Assembly: GCA_041913905.1 (NCBI GenBank) | Contig: JAYSEK010000024.1 | Coordinates: 1-64,000 of the forward strand | Direction: 5' to 3' | Length of the DNA: 64,000 nucleotides | Source of the DNA: Roseateles_B sp041913905 | GTDB taxonomy: Bacteria; Pseudomonadota; Gammaproteobacteria; Burkholderiales; Burkholderiaceae_C | Part shown: in pieces, positions 1-7,018 of the stretch | Numbering within the stretch: position 1 is the stretch's first letter | Layout of the letters: each line of letters opens with the position of its first letter | Notes under the pieces: model-generated | Database searches by the model: none | Seen by the model: only the letters and a program-made list of their open reading frames with translations | What the model was told of the DNA's origin: nothing | Translations under genes and position numbers: made by a program

Positions 1-21
1 ACGGGACTTGCACCCGTAGGA

Positions 22-42
22 GTGCGCCCATGCTGGGCGCAC
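22..42. repeat. Perfect inverted repeat (hairpin) beyond the fliD terminator
   Basis: A 9-base stem GTGCGCCCA pairs perfectly with TGGGCGCAC across a 3-base loop. No T-run follows on either strand, so it is not a classical terminator. It lies four bases beyond the fliD terminator, in the gap before whatever gene follows fliD outside the window. It could block 3' exonucleases or be a protein site; the sequence does not decide. Confidence 0.5.
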
Positions 43-46
43 CATG

Positions 47-70
47 AAAAAGGCGTCCCGCAGGACGCCT
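47..70 (-). terminator. Rho-independent terminator of fliD
   Basis: Read on the minus strand, AGGCGTCC, a TGCG loop and GGACGCCT are followed at once by a T-run. It lies 43 bases past the fliD stop codon. The perfect 8-bp stem and T-tract make this a textbook intrinsic terminator, so fliD transcription probably ends here. Confidence 0.85.
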
Positions 71-112
71 GGCTGGGCCGGCAGGGGCGCGGCCTGAAAG
101 ACGGGGCAGGAC

Positions 113-1516
113 TCAGCGGGACGACTTGCTGGAGAACTGCTGGTTCACGTAGGCGGACAGGCCGTTGAGCTGGCTCATCCGGGTGTCCAGCGAGCTGTAC
201 TGGGCGCGCAGGCGCTTTTCCATCAGCTCCAGGTGGTCCTGCAGCTGCGAGATCTGCTTGTCGTTGTCCTTGATGCGCTTTTGCAGCCCGGTCTGGCCGA
301 TGGTGATGGCGCCATCGGTGCTCAAGGCCTTGGTCGCGAAGTCATTCCACTTCTTGGCAAAGCCGTTGTTGGCGCTGTTGCTCACGTCGACGGCGCTGAA
401 GAAGCGCTTGAGGTCCGTCAGGTTGCCCAGGGCCTTGTCCAGCTTGGTGCTGTTGACGGTGAGCGTGCCGTTCTGGCCCGGGTCCAGCCCGATGTCCGCC
501 AGGCGCGCGAGGTCACCGGCCAGCGTGGTCGAACCGCCGCTGAGGTTGCGCAGCATCTGTTGCAGGGACACGGCCTTGGAGTCGCCCTGCAGGCTGCCGG
601 CGGTCTTGGTGGCGGAGTCGTACTTGGTCTGGTCTCGCATCAGGTTCATCAGGCCGTTGTAGGCCGTGACGAAGTCCTGGATGGTCTTCTTGATGGCGGT
701 GGTGTCGGTGCTGCTGCCGACGTTGATGGCCGTTGCACTGGTCTTGAGCAAGGTGAGGGTGAGCCCGCTGGCCACCGTGCTGAGCGTGTTGGACTCCGAG
801 CTGAGGTCGAGTCCGTCCATGTTGAAAGCCGCATTGGCACCGGATTGCTTGAGGCTCATGCCACCGGCGTCGGGGCCTTCGTAGCTCAGGCCCGCGAGGC
901 TGGGGTCGGAGGCGCTGATGCGAAAGCCGTTCGTGAGGCCCGTGTCCCTGGAGCGGATGACCAGCCGGGTGCCGGCCGCGTCGCTGACCACGCTGGCCAC
1001 GACGCCGGCGTTGGCGGCGTTGAGCTTGTCGCGGATGCTGTTGAGGGTGTCCGTGGCGCTGACATCGATCGACACGGAGGAGCTGCCCGTCTTGCCGGTG
1101 AACACGGGCGGGTCGCCTTCCCAGCTTCCCAGCGCAATGGTGAGCGTGCCGGCGCCGACCAGGCTGTTGCCGTCACTGAAGACACCGCTGGCCACGTTCT
1201 GCGCGGTGGCCAGCTGGCTGACGGTGATCACATGGCTTTGCGTGCCGGCGTTGAGCCCGGTGATGCTGACCACGCTGGCGTCCGAACTGGAGACGCTGGA
1301 GGCCGTCCAGGTGGCCGGGTCGCTGAGCTTCTGGGCCGCCGTCTGCATGGCCGACATCGCCCCTTGCAGCTGCCCGTAGGCCGAAATCTTGGTCTGCAGG
1401 CCCGCAGAGGCCTTCTTGATGTTGTTGATCGGTGTCTGTTCGACGGACATCAGCTTGCTGACCAGGGACTCGACGTCCAGTCCGCTGCCGATACCCAGTG
1501 AAGTAATGCTCGCCAT
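113..1516 (-). CDS. fliD: Flagellar hook-associated protein 2 (filament cap FliD)
   Basis: FliD forms the cap at the growing filament tip and guides folding and insertion of exported flagellin. The 467-residue length is typical. The N-terminus (MASITSLGIGSGLDVESLVS) is the conserved FliD_N start, the Ser/Thr-rich centre is the variable part, and the C-terminal ~60 residues form a heptad-rich helix with a QLNGLSAYVNQQF ending as in FliD_C. An AGAGGA ribosome site precedes the ATG. It lies directly downstream of three flagellin genes but has its own sigma-28 promoter at 1548-1574 and a terminator after the stop, so it looks monocistronic. fliS and fliT, often next to fliD, are not in the window and may lie just outside. 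Confidence 0.97.
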   Translation of the reverse strand: MASITSLGIGSGLDVESLVSKLMSVEQTPINNIKKASAGLQTKISAYGQLQGAMSAMQTAAQKLSDPATWTASSVSSSDASVVSITGLNAGTQSHVITVSQLATAQNVASGVFSDGNSLVGAGTLTIALGSWEGDPPVFTGKTGSSSVSIDVSATDTLNSIRDKLNAANAGVVASVVSDAAGTRLVIRSRDTGLTNGFRISASDPSLAGLSYEGPDAGGMSLKQSGANAAFNMDGLDLSSESNTLSTVASGLTLTLLKTSATAINVGSSTDTTAIKKTIQDFVTAYNGLMNLMRDQTKYDSATKTAGSLQGDSKAVSLQQMLRNLSGGSTTLAGDLARLADIGLDPGQNGTLTVNSTKLDKALGNLTDLKRFFSAVDVSNSANNGFAKKWNDFATKALSTDGAITIGQTGLQKRIKDNDKQISQLQDHLELMEKRLRAQYSSLDTRMSQLNGLSAYVNQQFSSKSSR

Positions 1517-1547
1517 GGCATCCTCTCAAAGACACTGCCCCACCACC

Positions 1548-1574
1548 ACATCGGCCGGGTCGGGGCGAACTTTA
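1548..1574 (-). promoter_or_regulatory. Sigma-28 (FliA) promoter of fliD
   Basis: On the minus strand TAAAGTTC (1567-1574), an 11-base spacer and GCCGATGT (1548-1555) match the enterobacterial FliA consensus TAAAGTTT-N11-GCCGATAA with three mismatches (one in the -35, two in the -10) and exact spacing. It ends about 30 bases before the fliD ATG. Confidence 0.88.
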
Positions 1575-1662
1575 GGACTTTTTGCGACGGTCCAGCACCC
1601 ACAGGCCGAGACCGTCCCCCGCGTCTGGGAACCGCCTCGGCCTGCAGGCAGGGCCTGCCGAC

Positions 1663-2577
1663 TCAGCCCTTGAGCAGCTGCAGAACCTGCTGGGGCATCT
1701 GGTTGGCCTGCGCCACCATCGCGTTGCCGGCCTGCTGCAGGATCTGTGCGCGCGACAGGTTGGACGTTTCCTGGGCGTAGTCGGCATCCATGATGCGGCT
1801 GCGGGCGGCGGCCTGGTTCTCCACGGCGACCTGCAGGTTGGCGATCACGGCGTCGAAGCGGTTCTGCGTGGCACCGAAGGTGGAGCGGGCCAGGTTGACC
1901 TGCGCCAGGGCCAGGTCGATCTTGGCCAGCGAGTCCAGGGCGCCCTGCGTGCCGCCGGCGTAGACGTCGAAGGTGATGCCCGTGCCCGCCGCGCCGGTGT
2001 TGATGATGTCCGTGATGGTGGAGTCGATCACCGCTGCCAGGGCGCCATCGTTCTTGCCGGCTGCCGTGGTGGTGGTCAGCATGTCGGTGACGGACACCGA
2101 GATCTGGTCGTCCACCGTGGCGTTGGCGCCGACCTGGAAGGTGTAGGTCGTCGCCGCACCGGTCAGGATCTGCGAGCCGTTGAAAGTGGTGTTGCGCACC
2201 AGCCGGCTGATTTCCGTCTGAAGCTGCACAAATTCATTGTTCAGCGAGGAGCGGTCGTCATTGTTGTTGGTGCCGTTGGCCGCCTGCACCGCCAGTTCGC
2301 GCATGCGCTGCAGCATGTCGCCGATCTTGCCGAGCGAGCCTTCCGCCGTCTGCGCCAGCGAAATGCCGTCGTTGGCATTGCGTACCGCCACCGTCATGCC
2401 CCGGATCTGGGTATTCATGCGTTCCGCGATCGCGAGGCCGGCGGCGTCGTCCTTGGCCGAATTGACACGCAGGCCGGAGGACAGGCGTTGCATCGCGACG
2501 CCCAGCATCCCCTGCGACATGTTCAGGTTGCGCTGTGCATTCAGGGACGCGATGTTGGTATTGATGGTCTGGGGCAT
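1663..2577 (-). CDS. fliC: Flagellin (paralogue A, nearest fliD)
   Basis: Filament subunit exported by the flagellar type III system. It has 304 residues, short for the family. The N-terminal D0/D1 helices (INTNIASLNAQRNL, GLRVNSAKDDAAGLAIAERM) and the C-terminal helix (RIMDADYAQETSNLSRAQIL, ending QVLQLLKG) are fully conserved. The centre (about residues 170-240) is reduced to a short variable loop, so the filament should lack large surface domains. It is one of three tandem same-strand paralogues of near-equal length, implying duplication. Unlike the other two it has no recognisable sigma-28 promoter in its 322-base upstream gap, so its expression may differ. The exact paralogue name cannot be assigned from sequence. 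Confidence 0.96.
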   Translation of the reverse strand: MPQTINTNIASLNAQRNLNMSQGMLGVAMQRLSSGLRVNSAKDDAAGLAIAERMNTQIRGMTVAVRNANDGISLAQTAEGSLGKIGDMLQRMRELAVQAANGTNNNDDRSSLNNEFVQLQTEISRLVRNTTFNGSQILTGAATTYTFQVGANATVDDQISVSVTDMLTTTTAAGKNDGALAAVIDSTITDIINTGAAGTGITFDVYAGGTQGALDSLAKIDLALAQVNLARSTFGATQNRFDAVIANLQVAVENQAAARSRIMDADYAQETSNLSRAQILQQAGNAMVAQANQMPQQVLQLLKG

Positions 2578-2899
2578 TTGAGCACTCCTGCAAATTGCCG
2601 GAGGGATCGGACCCCGAAGGCACCGTTCCGACGCATTGCGGCATCAGAGCCGAGGTCTTCGAAGTCGCCCCGCGAAATGCAGCGGACCAGAACTGAACCC
2701 GTCTGCGTTCCGGAGGGCTCCGGAATCCACGCCAGGAAATGCTGACGTGTTGGACGAATTCTGAAAGTGCTCGTGCAGGCCCAAAGACCCGATAAGGAGG
2801 CGAAAACACAGCCAAAACAAAAGGCAGCGCCCCGCCATCGCGGCGGGGGCTGCCCCAGGAGGGGTGGCCCGTTTCGAGCTGCTGGACGGGCCGCTGGAA
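2578..2899. other. Gap between flagellin paralogues A and B
   Basis: No gene is seen. The gap holds the flagellin B terminator (2813-2854), an 8-bp perfect inverted repeat TTCCGGAG-GG-CTCCGGAA at 2708-2725 on the flagellin A side, and a CCGATAA word on the plus strand at 2789-2795 that resembles a sigma-28 -10 element but has no -35 at the right distance. No sigma-28 promoter for flagellin A was found. Confidence 0.6.
2813..2854 (-). terminator. Rho-independent terminator of flagellin B
   Basis: On the minus strand a long GC-rich stem (GGCAGC/GCTGCC outer, CCCGCC/GGCGGG inner, small bulge) is followed by TTTTGTTTT. It lies about 45 bases past the flagellin B stop and separates flagellin B from flagellin A transcription. 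Confidence 0.85.
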
Positions 2900-3814
2900 T
2901 CAGCCGCCGCGCAGCAGCGACAGCACCTGCTGCGGGAGCTGATTGGCCTGCGAGACCATGGCGTTGCCGGCCTGCTGCAGGATCTGCGCGCGGCTCAGAT
3001 TGGCGGTTTCCGAGGCGTAGTCCGCGTCCATGATGCGGCTGCGGGCGGCCGTCTGGCTTTCCACCGAAACGTTCAGGCTGGAGATCACCGCATCGAAGCG
3101 GTTCTGGGCCGCACCGAAGGTGGAGCGTGCCGTGTTGACCTGCGAGAGGGCCAGGTCGATCTTGGCCATCGCGTCCAGCGCGCCCTGCGTGCCACCGGCG
3201 TAGACGTCGAAGGTGGCGCCGGTGCCTGCCGCGCCCACGTTGAGGATGTCGGTGTTGGTGGTGTTGATCACCTCGGCCAGCGCGGCGGCATTGGTGCCGG
3301 CCGCCGTGGTGGTGCCGGTGATGTCCACGCCGCTGATGGTGATCTGGTCATTGCTGGTGGCATTGGCGCCCACCTGGAAGGTGAAGCCCGCCGTGCCGGT
3401 GAGCACCGATTGACCGTTGAAGGTGGTGTTGGCGGCCAGGCGTCCGATCTCGCTTTGCAGCTGGGTGAACTCGTTGTTCAGGGCTTCGCGGTCGGTCTGG
3501 TTGTTGGTGCCGTTGGCGGACTGCACGGCCAGCTCACGCATGCGCTGCAGCATGTCGCCGATCTTGCCCAGCGCGCCTTCCGCCGTCTGCGACAGCGAAA
3601 TGCCGTCGTTGGCGTTGCGGATGGCCACGGTCATGCCGCGCACCTGGGTGAACATGCGTTCCGCGATGGCCAGGCCCGCGGCGTCGTCCTTCGCCGAGTT
3701 GACACGCAGGCCGGATGACAGCCGCTGCATCGCGACGCTCAGGGCGCTTTGCGTGCCCGAGAGATTGCGCTGCGCATTGAGCGACTGCAGGTTGGTGTTG
3801 ATGATTTGGGGCAT
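2900..3814 (-). CDS. fliC: Flagellin (paralogue B)
   Basis: The second flagellin, 304 residues, has the same conserved terminal helices as its neighbours (INTNLQSLNAQRNL at the start, QVLSLLRGG at the end). It differs mainly in the central loop and carries a second C-terminal Gly. The D1 signature VNSAKDDAAGLAIAERM is intact, so it should assemble normally. It has its own sigma-28 promoter at 3990-4016 with a leader of about 170 bases and a strong terminator, so it is an independent unit. Nothing suggests a pseudogene. Confidence 0.96.
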   Translation of the reverse strand: MPQIINTNLQSLNAQRNLSGTQSALSVAMQRLSSGLRVNSAKDDAAGLAIAERMFTQVRGMTVAIRNANDGISLSQTAEGALGKIGDMLQRMRELAVQSANGTNNQTDREALNNEFTQLQSEIGRLAANTTFNGQSVLTGTAGFTFQVGANATSNDQITISGVDITGTTTAAGTNAAALAEVINTTNTDILNVGAAGTGATFDVYAGGTQGALDAMAKIDLALSQVNTARSTFGAAQNRFDAVISSLNVSVESQTAARSRIMDADYASETANLSRAQILQQAGNAMVSQANQLPQQVLSLLRGG

Positions 3815-4165
3815 GGCGCGATCCTTTCAGTGCCGTTTCAATGGAACCCGAGCCCAAGCAGACCAGCGTAGCGGCCGCTTCAGTGACGGTGCAGGGCATA
3901 GTCCTGCGCCGCCGGCCTGCTGCACTTCCCGAAGGAAGCACGGTGGCCGCTGTCGCTTGTCGCCAACGAGCTGGGACCCGTTGAGAGGGTTATCGGACCG
4001 AGGGGGGATCGCTTGAGGTTGAACCTTGAAAGAAGCGGCCGCTCAATCACTCGAATTGCGGGGTGATTGGCGGCCTTTTAGGGTGTTTGCGCTGGCGGGC
4101 TTTGCCCTTTGACCTCGACGGTCGTCGCAGCGTTGGAGCTCAGGGCCAGCGGGGCTGGCCCAGGG
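3815..4165 (-). promoter_or_regulatory. Leader and promoter region of flagellin B, end of flagellin C
   Basis: This 351-base stretch holds no gene. From about 3982 down to the ATG it is the presumed flagellin B mRNA leader, with small hairpins such as GCAGG/CCTGC at 3891-3907 and CTTCC-CGAA-GGAAG at 3926-3939. The sigma-28 promoter sits at 3990-4016. Directly after the flagellin C stop is a perfect GGGCCAGC/GCTGGCCC hairpin (4143-4161) with no T-run, which might protect the 3' end. Confidence 0.6.
3990..4016 (-). promoter_or_regulatory. Sigma-28 promoter of flagellin B
   Basis: Minus-strand TCAAGCGA (4009-4016), an 11-base spacer and TCCGATAA (3990-3997). The -10 differs from GCCGATAA by one base, and the -35 shares the CAAG core seen at the other late promoters of this window. 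Confidence 0.8.
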
Positions 4166-5074
4166 TCATCGAAGAAGCGACAGCACTTGCTGCGGCGTCT
4201 GATTCGCCTGGGCGATCATCGCCGTGCCGGCCTGCTGCAGGATCTGCGCTCGGCTCAGGTTGGCGGTTTCCATGGCGTAGTCGGCATCCATGATGCGGCT
4301 GCGCGCGGCGGACTGGTTCTCCACCGAGACCTGCAGGCTGGAGATGGCCGCATCGATGCGGTTCTGGGCCGCACCGAAGGTCGACCGTGCCACGTTCACC
4401 TGCGCGATCGCCAGGTCGATCTTTGCCACGGAGTCCAGGGCGCCCTTGGTGCCGCTGGCGTAGACGTCGAAGGTCGCACCGGTGCCAGCCGCGCCGACGG
4501 CGAGGATGTCGGTGTTGGTGGCATTGGTGACTTCGGCCAGCGCGCCATCGTTCTTGCCGGCGGCGGTGGTCGTGCCCAGCATGTTCAGCCCGGTGATCGA
4601 GATGATGTCGTTGCTGGTGGCGTTGGCGCCCACCTGGAAGTCGAAGGAGGTGGTCGTGGTCAGCGTGGCCTGGCCGTTGAAGGTGGTGTTGTTGGTCAGC
4701 CGGGTGATTTCACTTTGCAGTTGCGAGAACTCGTTGTTCAGCGCGGTGCGGTCGTCGGTGTTGTTGGTACCGTTGGCGGACTGCACGGCCAGCTCACGCA
4801 TGCGCTGCAGCATGTCGTTGACCTTGCCCAGGGCACCTTCAGCGGTCTGCGCCAGCGAGATGCCGTCGTTGGCGTTGCGGATCGCCACATTCATCCCCTT
4901 GACCTGGGAATTCATGCGTTCGGCAATGGCCAGGCCGGCGGCGTCGTCCCGTGCGGAATTGACACGCAGACCCGAGGACAGGCGCTGCATGGAGACCGAC
5001 AGGGCGGACTGCGCCATGTTGGCGTTGCGCTGTGCGTTCAGCGACAGCAGGTTGGTATTGATGACGGCGGGCAT
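4166..5074 (-). CDS. fliC: Flagellin (paralogue C)
   Basis: The third tandem flagellin, 302 residues, starts INTNLLSLNAQRNANMAQ and ends QVLSLLR. Conserved D0/D1 segments flank a short central loop. It shares RSTFGAAQNRIDAAISSLQ-type C-terminal core residues with paralogue B (ID in place of FD), while the loop differs. A sigma-28 promoter at 5299-5326 places the start of the message about 215 bases before the ATG, giving a long leader with a strong hairpin (5152-5188). Three paralogues suggest a mixed filament or alternative flagellin use, which is inference. Confidence 0.96.
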   Translation of the reverse strand: MPAVINTNLLSLNAQRNANMAQSALSVSMQRLSSGLRVNSARDDAAGLAIAERMNSQVKGMNVAIRNANDGISLAQTAEGALGKVNDMLQRMRELAVQSANGTNNTDDRTALNNEFSQLQSEITRLTNNTTFNGQATLTTTTSFDFQVGANATSNDIISITGLNMLGTTTAAGKNDGALAEVTNATNTDILAVGAAGTGATFDVYASGTKGALDSVAKIDLAIAQVNVARSTFGAAQNRIDAAISSLQVSVENQSAARSRIMDADYAMETANLSRAQILQQAGTAMIAQANQTPQQVLSLLR

Positions 5075-5151
5075 GATGTGCTCCTTTCAGCTTGAAGAAC
5101 CCCGGCTTAGCGCCGACGTGACTCGGGTGCCCGGGTACTGACACCCGTGCT

Positions 5152-5188
5152 TGCAAGCCCTCACAGGCGGACCTGTGGTGGGCTTGCA
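5152..5188 (-). promoter_or_regulatory. Large hairpin in the flagellin C mRNA leader
   Basis: TGCAAGCCC (5152-5160) pairs with GGGCTTGCA (5180-5188), and CACAGG pairs with CCTGTG inside it around a CGGA loop, giving about 15 bp with one small bulge. It lies about 80-115 bases before the start codon, inside the transcript predicted from the sigma-28 promoter. Leader structures in flagellin mRNAs can affect stability or translation; that role is inferred here. Confidence 0.55.
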
Positions 5189-5298
5189 CCGCCCGGCGCT
5201 AGTCAACCGTTGAAGCCGGTACCCCGTCTTGCCATCGAGGTGCCTGTTCTCGGCCTCCTAACCGGACCACGAACCTGTTTCCAGACCCGTTGGAATGG

Positions 5299-5326
5299 CT
5301 ATCGGAGCCCCCAAGTCGGAACTTGA
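5299..5326 (-). promoter_or_regulatory. Sigma-28 promoter of flagellin C
   Basis: Minus-strand TCAAGTTC (5319-5326), a 12-base spacer and TCCGATAG (5299-5306). The spacer is one base longer than the E. coli optimum but equals that of the motA promoter here. The site overlaps an inverted repeat AAGTTCCGACTT. Confidence 0.75.
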
Positions 5327-5652
5327 GGGCTTTTTGTCAAGACCTGTGATCTTTTGAATAGCCAGGTGGTTTGCCGGTCTGTTCTTCGTTTCAAGTCCGG
5401 GCGGGAGCGCGCCCGGAGGGTGAAGAGCTGCCGGTCTGGAGGCGGTGGGGCTGTCGGCGGGCGGGTCCTTTGCTGAAAGGGTGGGTCATGGGCAAGAGAG
5501 GTGAGCGTCAGGAGCACGCTGCTGAAGGCCGCGCCCTCATGCCACTGGAGGCGGGGCCTTGTCTGCTATTTCGGCCGCGCCGGCAGGGCACAGCTTCCGA
5601 GATGAAGGCGGCAGACCCTTCTTTTCCGGCTTATGCGGCAGGGGCGCCTGCC

Positions 5653-5679
5653 TAAAGTGGGCGGCAACGCGGACGATAA
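5653..5679 (+). promoter_or_regulatory. Sigma-28 promoter of the TPR-like gene
   Basis: TAAAGTGG (5653-5660), an exact 11-base spacer and GACGATAA (5672-5679) match the FliA consensus with two -35 mismatches and one in the -10. The start codon of the TPR-like gene is about 90 bases downstream. This places a gene of unknown function in the flagellar late class. Confidence 0.75.
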
Positions 5680-5767
5680 GCCTGCCCCCTGTCAGCTCCC
5701 ATGGCAGGCCATGCATTGTTTGCGTCCCTTTCAACGGCCCGCGCGGGCCCTTATGCAGGAGATGCAC

Positions 5768-6250
5768 ATGCGTTCGACCCCTACTGAAGAGACGGCGCGC
5801 GAGGCCTTGCCCGCCGCCGTGATCAACCCCAACCCGGAAGCCCAGTGGCTGCTGGCCCAGGCCCGCAATGCGGCGTTCGCCGAGGCGGCCCATGGTCGCG
5901 TTGGCCGCGGCTTGGCCGTGCTGGCGGGTGCACTGGAGCAGGAGCCCTTGAGCCACGAGCTGCTGAGCGACATGGCTGCGCTGCTGCTGAGCGCTGGCGA
6001 GCTGGCGCTCGCAGCACGCTACGCCCGCGAAGCGCTGCTCATCACCCCGCACCACGGTGCCAGCCTCTACACGCTGGGCTTTGCACTGGCAGGGCAGGGC
6101 GAGGAAGCGGAGGCGCTGCAGGTGCTGACGCAGTTGCTGGCCGGTCAGGGGCTGCTCAGCCTGGAGCGCGAGGCGCCTGAGCTGGTCGGGCTGGTGCGCA
6201 CGGAGCTGGCGCGCCTGCAGTCACGCGCCGACGCGCCGGCGACGCGCTGA
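5768..6250 (+). CDS. Small TPR-like protein of unknown function
   Basis: A 160-residue, alanine- and leucine-rich, all-helical protein. Residues about 25-130 read as degenerate tetratricopeptide helix pairs (for example LALAARYAREALLITPHHGA and LYTLGFALAGQGEEAEALQV), so a protein-binding scaffold or chaperone role is plausible. No signal peptide or membrane segment is seen. The ATG at 5768 is preferred because AGGAG ends six bases before it; an in-frame ATG at 5762 is too close. A sigma-28-type promoter precedes it and a strong terminator follows. Its position beside the flagellins could suggest a flagellin chaperone or filament-related role, but no family is recognised. Confidence 0.8.
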   Translation: MRSTPTEETAREALPAAVINPNPEAQWLLAQARNAAFAEAAHGRVGRGLAVLAGALEQEPLSHELLSDMAALLLSAGELALAARYAREALLITPHHGASLYTLGFALAGQGEEAEALQVLTQLLAGQGLLSLEREAPELVGLVRTELARLQSRADAPATR

Positions 6251-6299
6251 CGGCACCGACCGAAGCCGGCCGAGGTGCCGGTTCTTCTTGCCAATCTGA

Positions 6300-6329
6300 G
6301 GGCCTGCGGAGTTTTCGCAGGCCCTTTTT
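6300..6329 (+). terminator. Rho-independent terminator after the TPR-like gene
   Basis: GGGCCTGCG pairs perfectly with CGCAGGCCC around a GAGTTTT loop, and TTTTT follows. It isolates the late TPR-like gene from the master operon flhDC downstream. A weaker CGGCACC/GGTGCCG hairpin lies between it and the stop codon. Confidence 0.9.
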
Positions 6330-6488
6330 CTTGGGCCCAGCCGACAGCCTTGTAGGAATTTGCCCGACACGCGCTTGCGAAATAGCGGGACTTCATCCAC
6401 CGAACTGGGCTGATGTTTGCCTCCTGTTGTGCTCTTCACAATTCGTCTCACGTTGACACGCAAACGAAGCGACAAACAGGAGCCCGAC

Positions 6489-6812
6489 ATGAACGCCGAT
6501 CAAATCCTCACCGAGATCCGTGAAGCCAATCTGTCGTACCTGATGCTGGCTCAAAGCCTGATCCGTACCGACCGTGAGCAGGCGCTGTACCGCCTGGGCA
6601 TCTCCGAAGACACGGCGATGCTGATCGGTACGCTGACGCCCGCGCAGATCATGAAGATTTCGTCCAGCAACACCTTGCTGTGCCGCTTCCGCATGGACGA
6701 CGACCTGGTCTGGGGCCTGCTGACCAGCCATGGCAAGCCGGCGGCCAACGACAGCGTGTCGCGCCTGCATGCGTCGATCTTGATGGCGGGGCGTCATCAG
6801 GAAGCCGCATGA
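6489..6812 (+). CDS. flhD: Flagellar transcriptional activator FlhD
   Basis: FlhD forms the FlhD4C2 complex that activates class II flagellar promoters with sigma-70. At 107 residues it matches the family. The N-terminal helical dimer core (IREANLSYLMLAQSLI) and the segment LGISEDTAMLIGTLTPAQIM are characteristic. An AGGAG ribosome site lies just upstream of the ATG. The 160-base upstream region after the terminator is its likely promoter, with no sigma-28 site. FlhC does not follow directly: 206 bases of palindromic repeats intervene, which is unusual for partners needed in a fixed ratio. Confidence 0.97.
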   Translation: MNADQILTEIREANLSYLMLAQSLIRTDREQALYRLGISEDTAMLIGTLTPAQIMKISSSNTLLCRFRMDDDLVWGLLTSHGKPAANDSVSRLHASILMAGRHQEAA

Positions 6813-6846
6813 GCTGTTGGCCCCCGGCCGCCCGGGTACGGGCGAC

Positions 6847-6977
6847 CACCCCCCGAGGGGGTGCAGTTCATAGCCGCCTTGGGGCGGATATGAACTGCAG
6901 GCGGGCCGGCTTGGGGCGGCCCGGCGCCGGCCCCTGAATGCGCAGTTCGAGCCCGCCGTGGGGCGGGATCGAACTGC
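6847..6977. repeat. Palindromic repeat array between flhD and flhC
   Basis: Four hairpins follow one another. CACCCCC/GGGGGTG lies at 6847-6863. Next is an 11-bp stem TGCAGTTCATA/TATGAACTGCA with inner CCGCC/GGCGG (6862-6899). GGGCCG/CGGCCC lies at 6903-6922. Last is GCAGTTCGA/TCGAACTGC with inner CCCGCC/GGCGGG (6942-6977). The second and fourth share one design: GCAGTTC arms, one G/A mismatch, a CCGCC/GGCGG inner stem and a 4-base loop (TTGG or GTGG). This looks like a REP/BIME-type element. Confidence 0.8.
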
Positions 6978-7018
6978 TGGCTAGAAACACCGAGTCGTTG
7001 AATAAACTGGAGATTCCT

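Larger units (their letters stand above)
5075..5652. other. Divergent intergenic region between flagellin C and the TPR gene
   Basis: No gene is seen in this stretch. The minus-strand leader of flagellin C (about 5075-5291) contains a long bulged hairpin at 5152-5188, and its sigma-28 promoter lies at 5299-5326. Between 5330 and 5650 nothing is identified except a GC-rich inverted repeat, AAGGCC/GGCCTT, at about 5525-5557 without a clear T-run. The plus-strand TPR promoter starts at 5653. Confidence 0.55.

Noticed and set aside
1598..1646. AGGCCGAG/CTCGGCCT inverted repeat after flagellin A as terminator
   Set aside because: The loop is about 30 bases and no T-run follows directly on the minus strand, so the evidence is too weak.
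2770..2796. Plus-strand TGAAAGTG ... ACCCGATAA as a sigma-28 promoter
   Set aside because: The spacer is far too long and there is no plus-strand gene downstream; it is only noted as an orphan -10-like word.
4143..4161. Perfect hairpin GGGCCAGC/GCTGGCCC after flagellin C as terminator
   Set aside because: There is no T-run on the minus strand, so it is not called as an intrinsic terminator, only mentioned in the gap description.
5307..5335. Plus-strand hairpin GCCCcCAAGT/ACTTGaGGGC with a T-run that looks like a terminator
   Set aside because: No plus-strand gene lies upstream, and the site coincides with the minus-strand sigma-28 promoter of flagellin C, which explains the sequence better. 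A dual role cannot be excluded.
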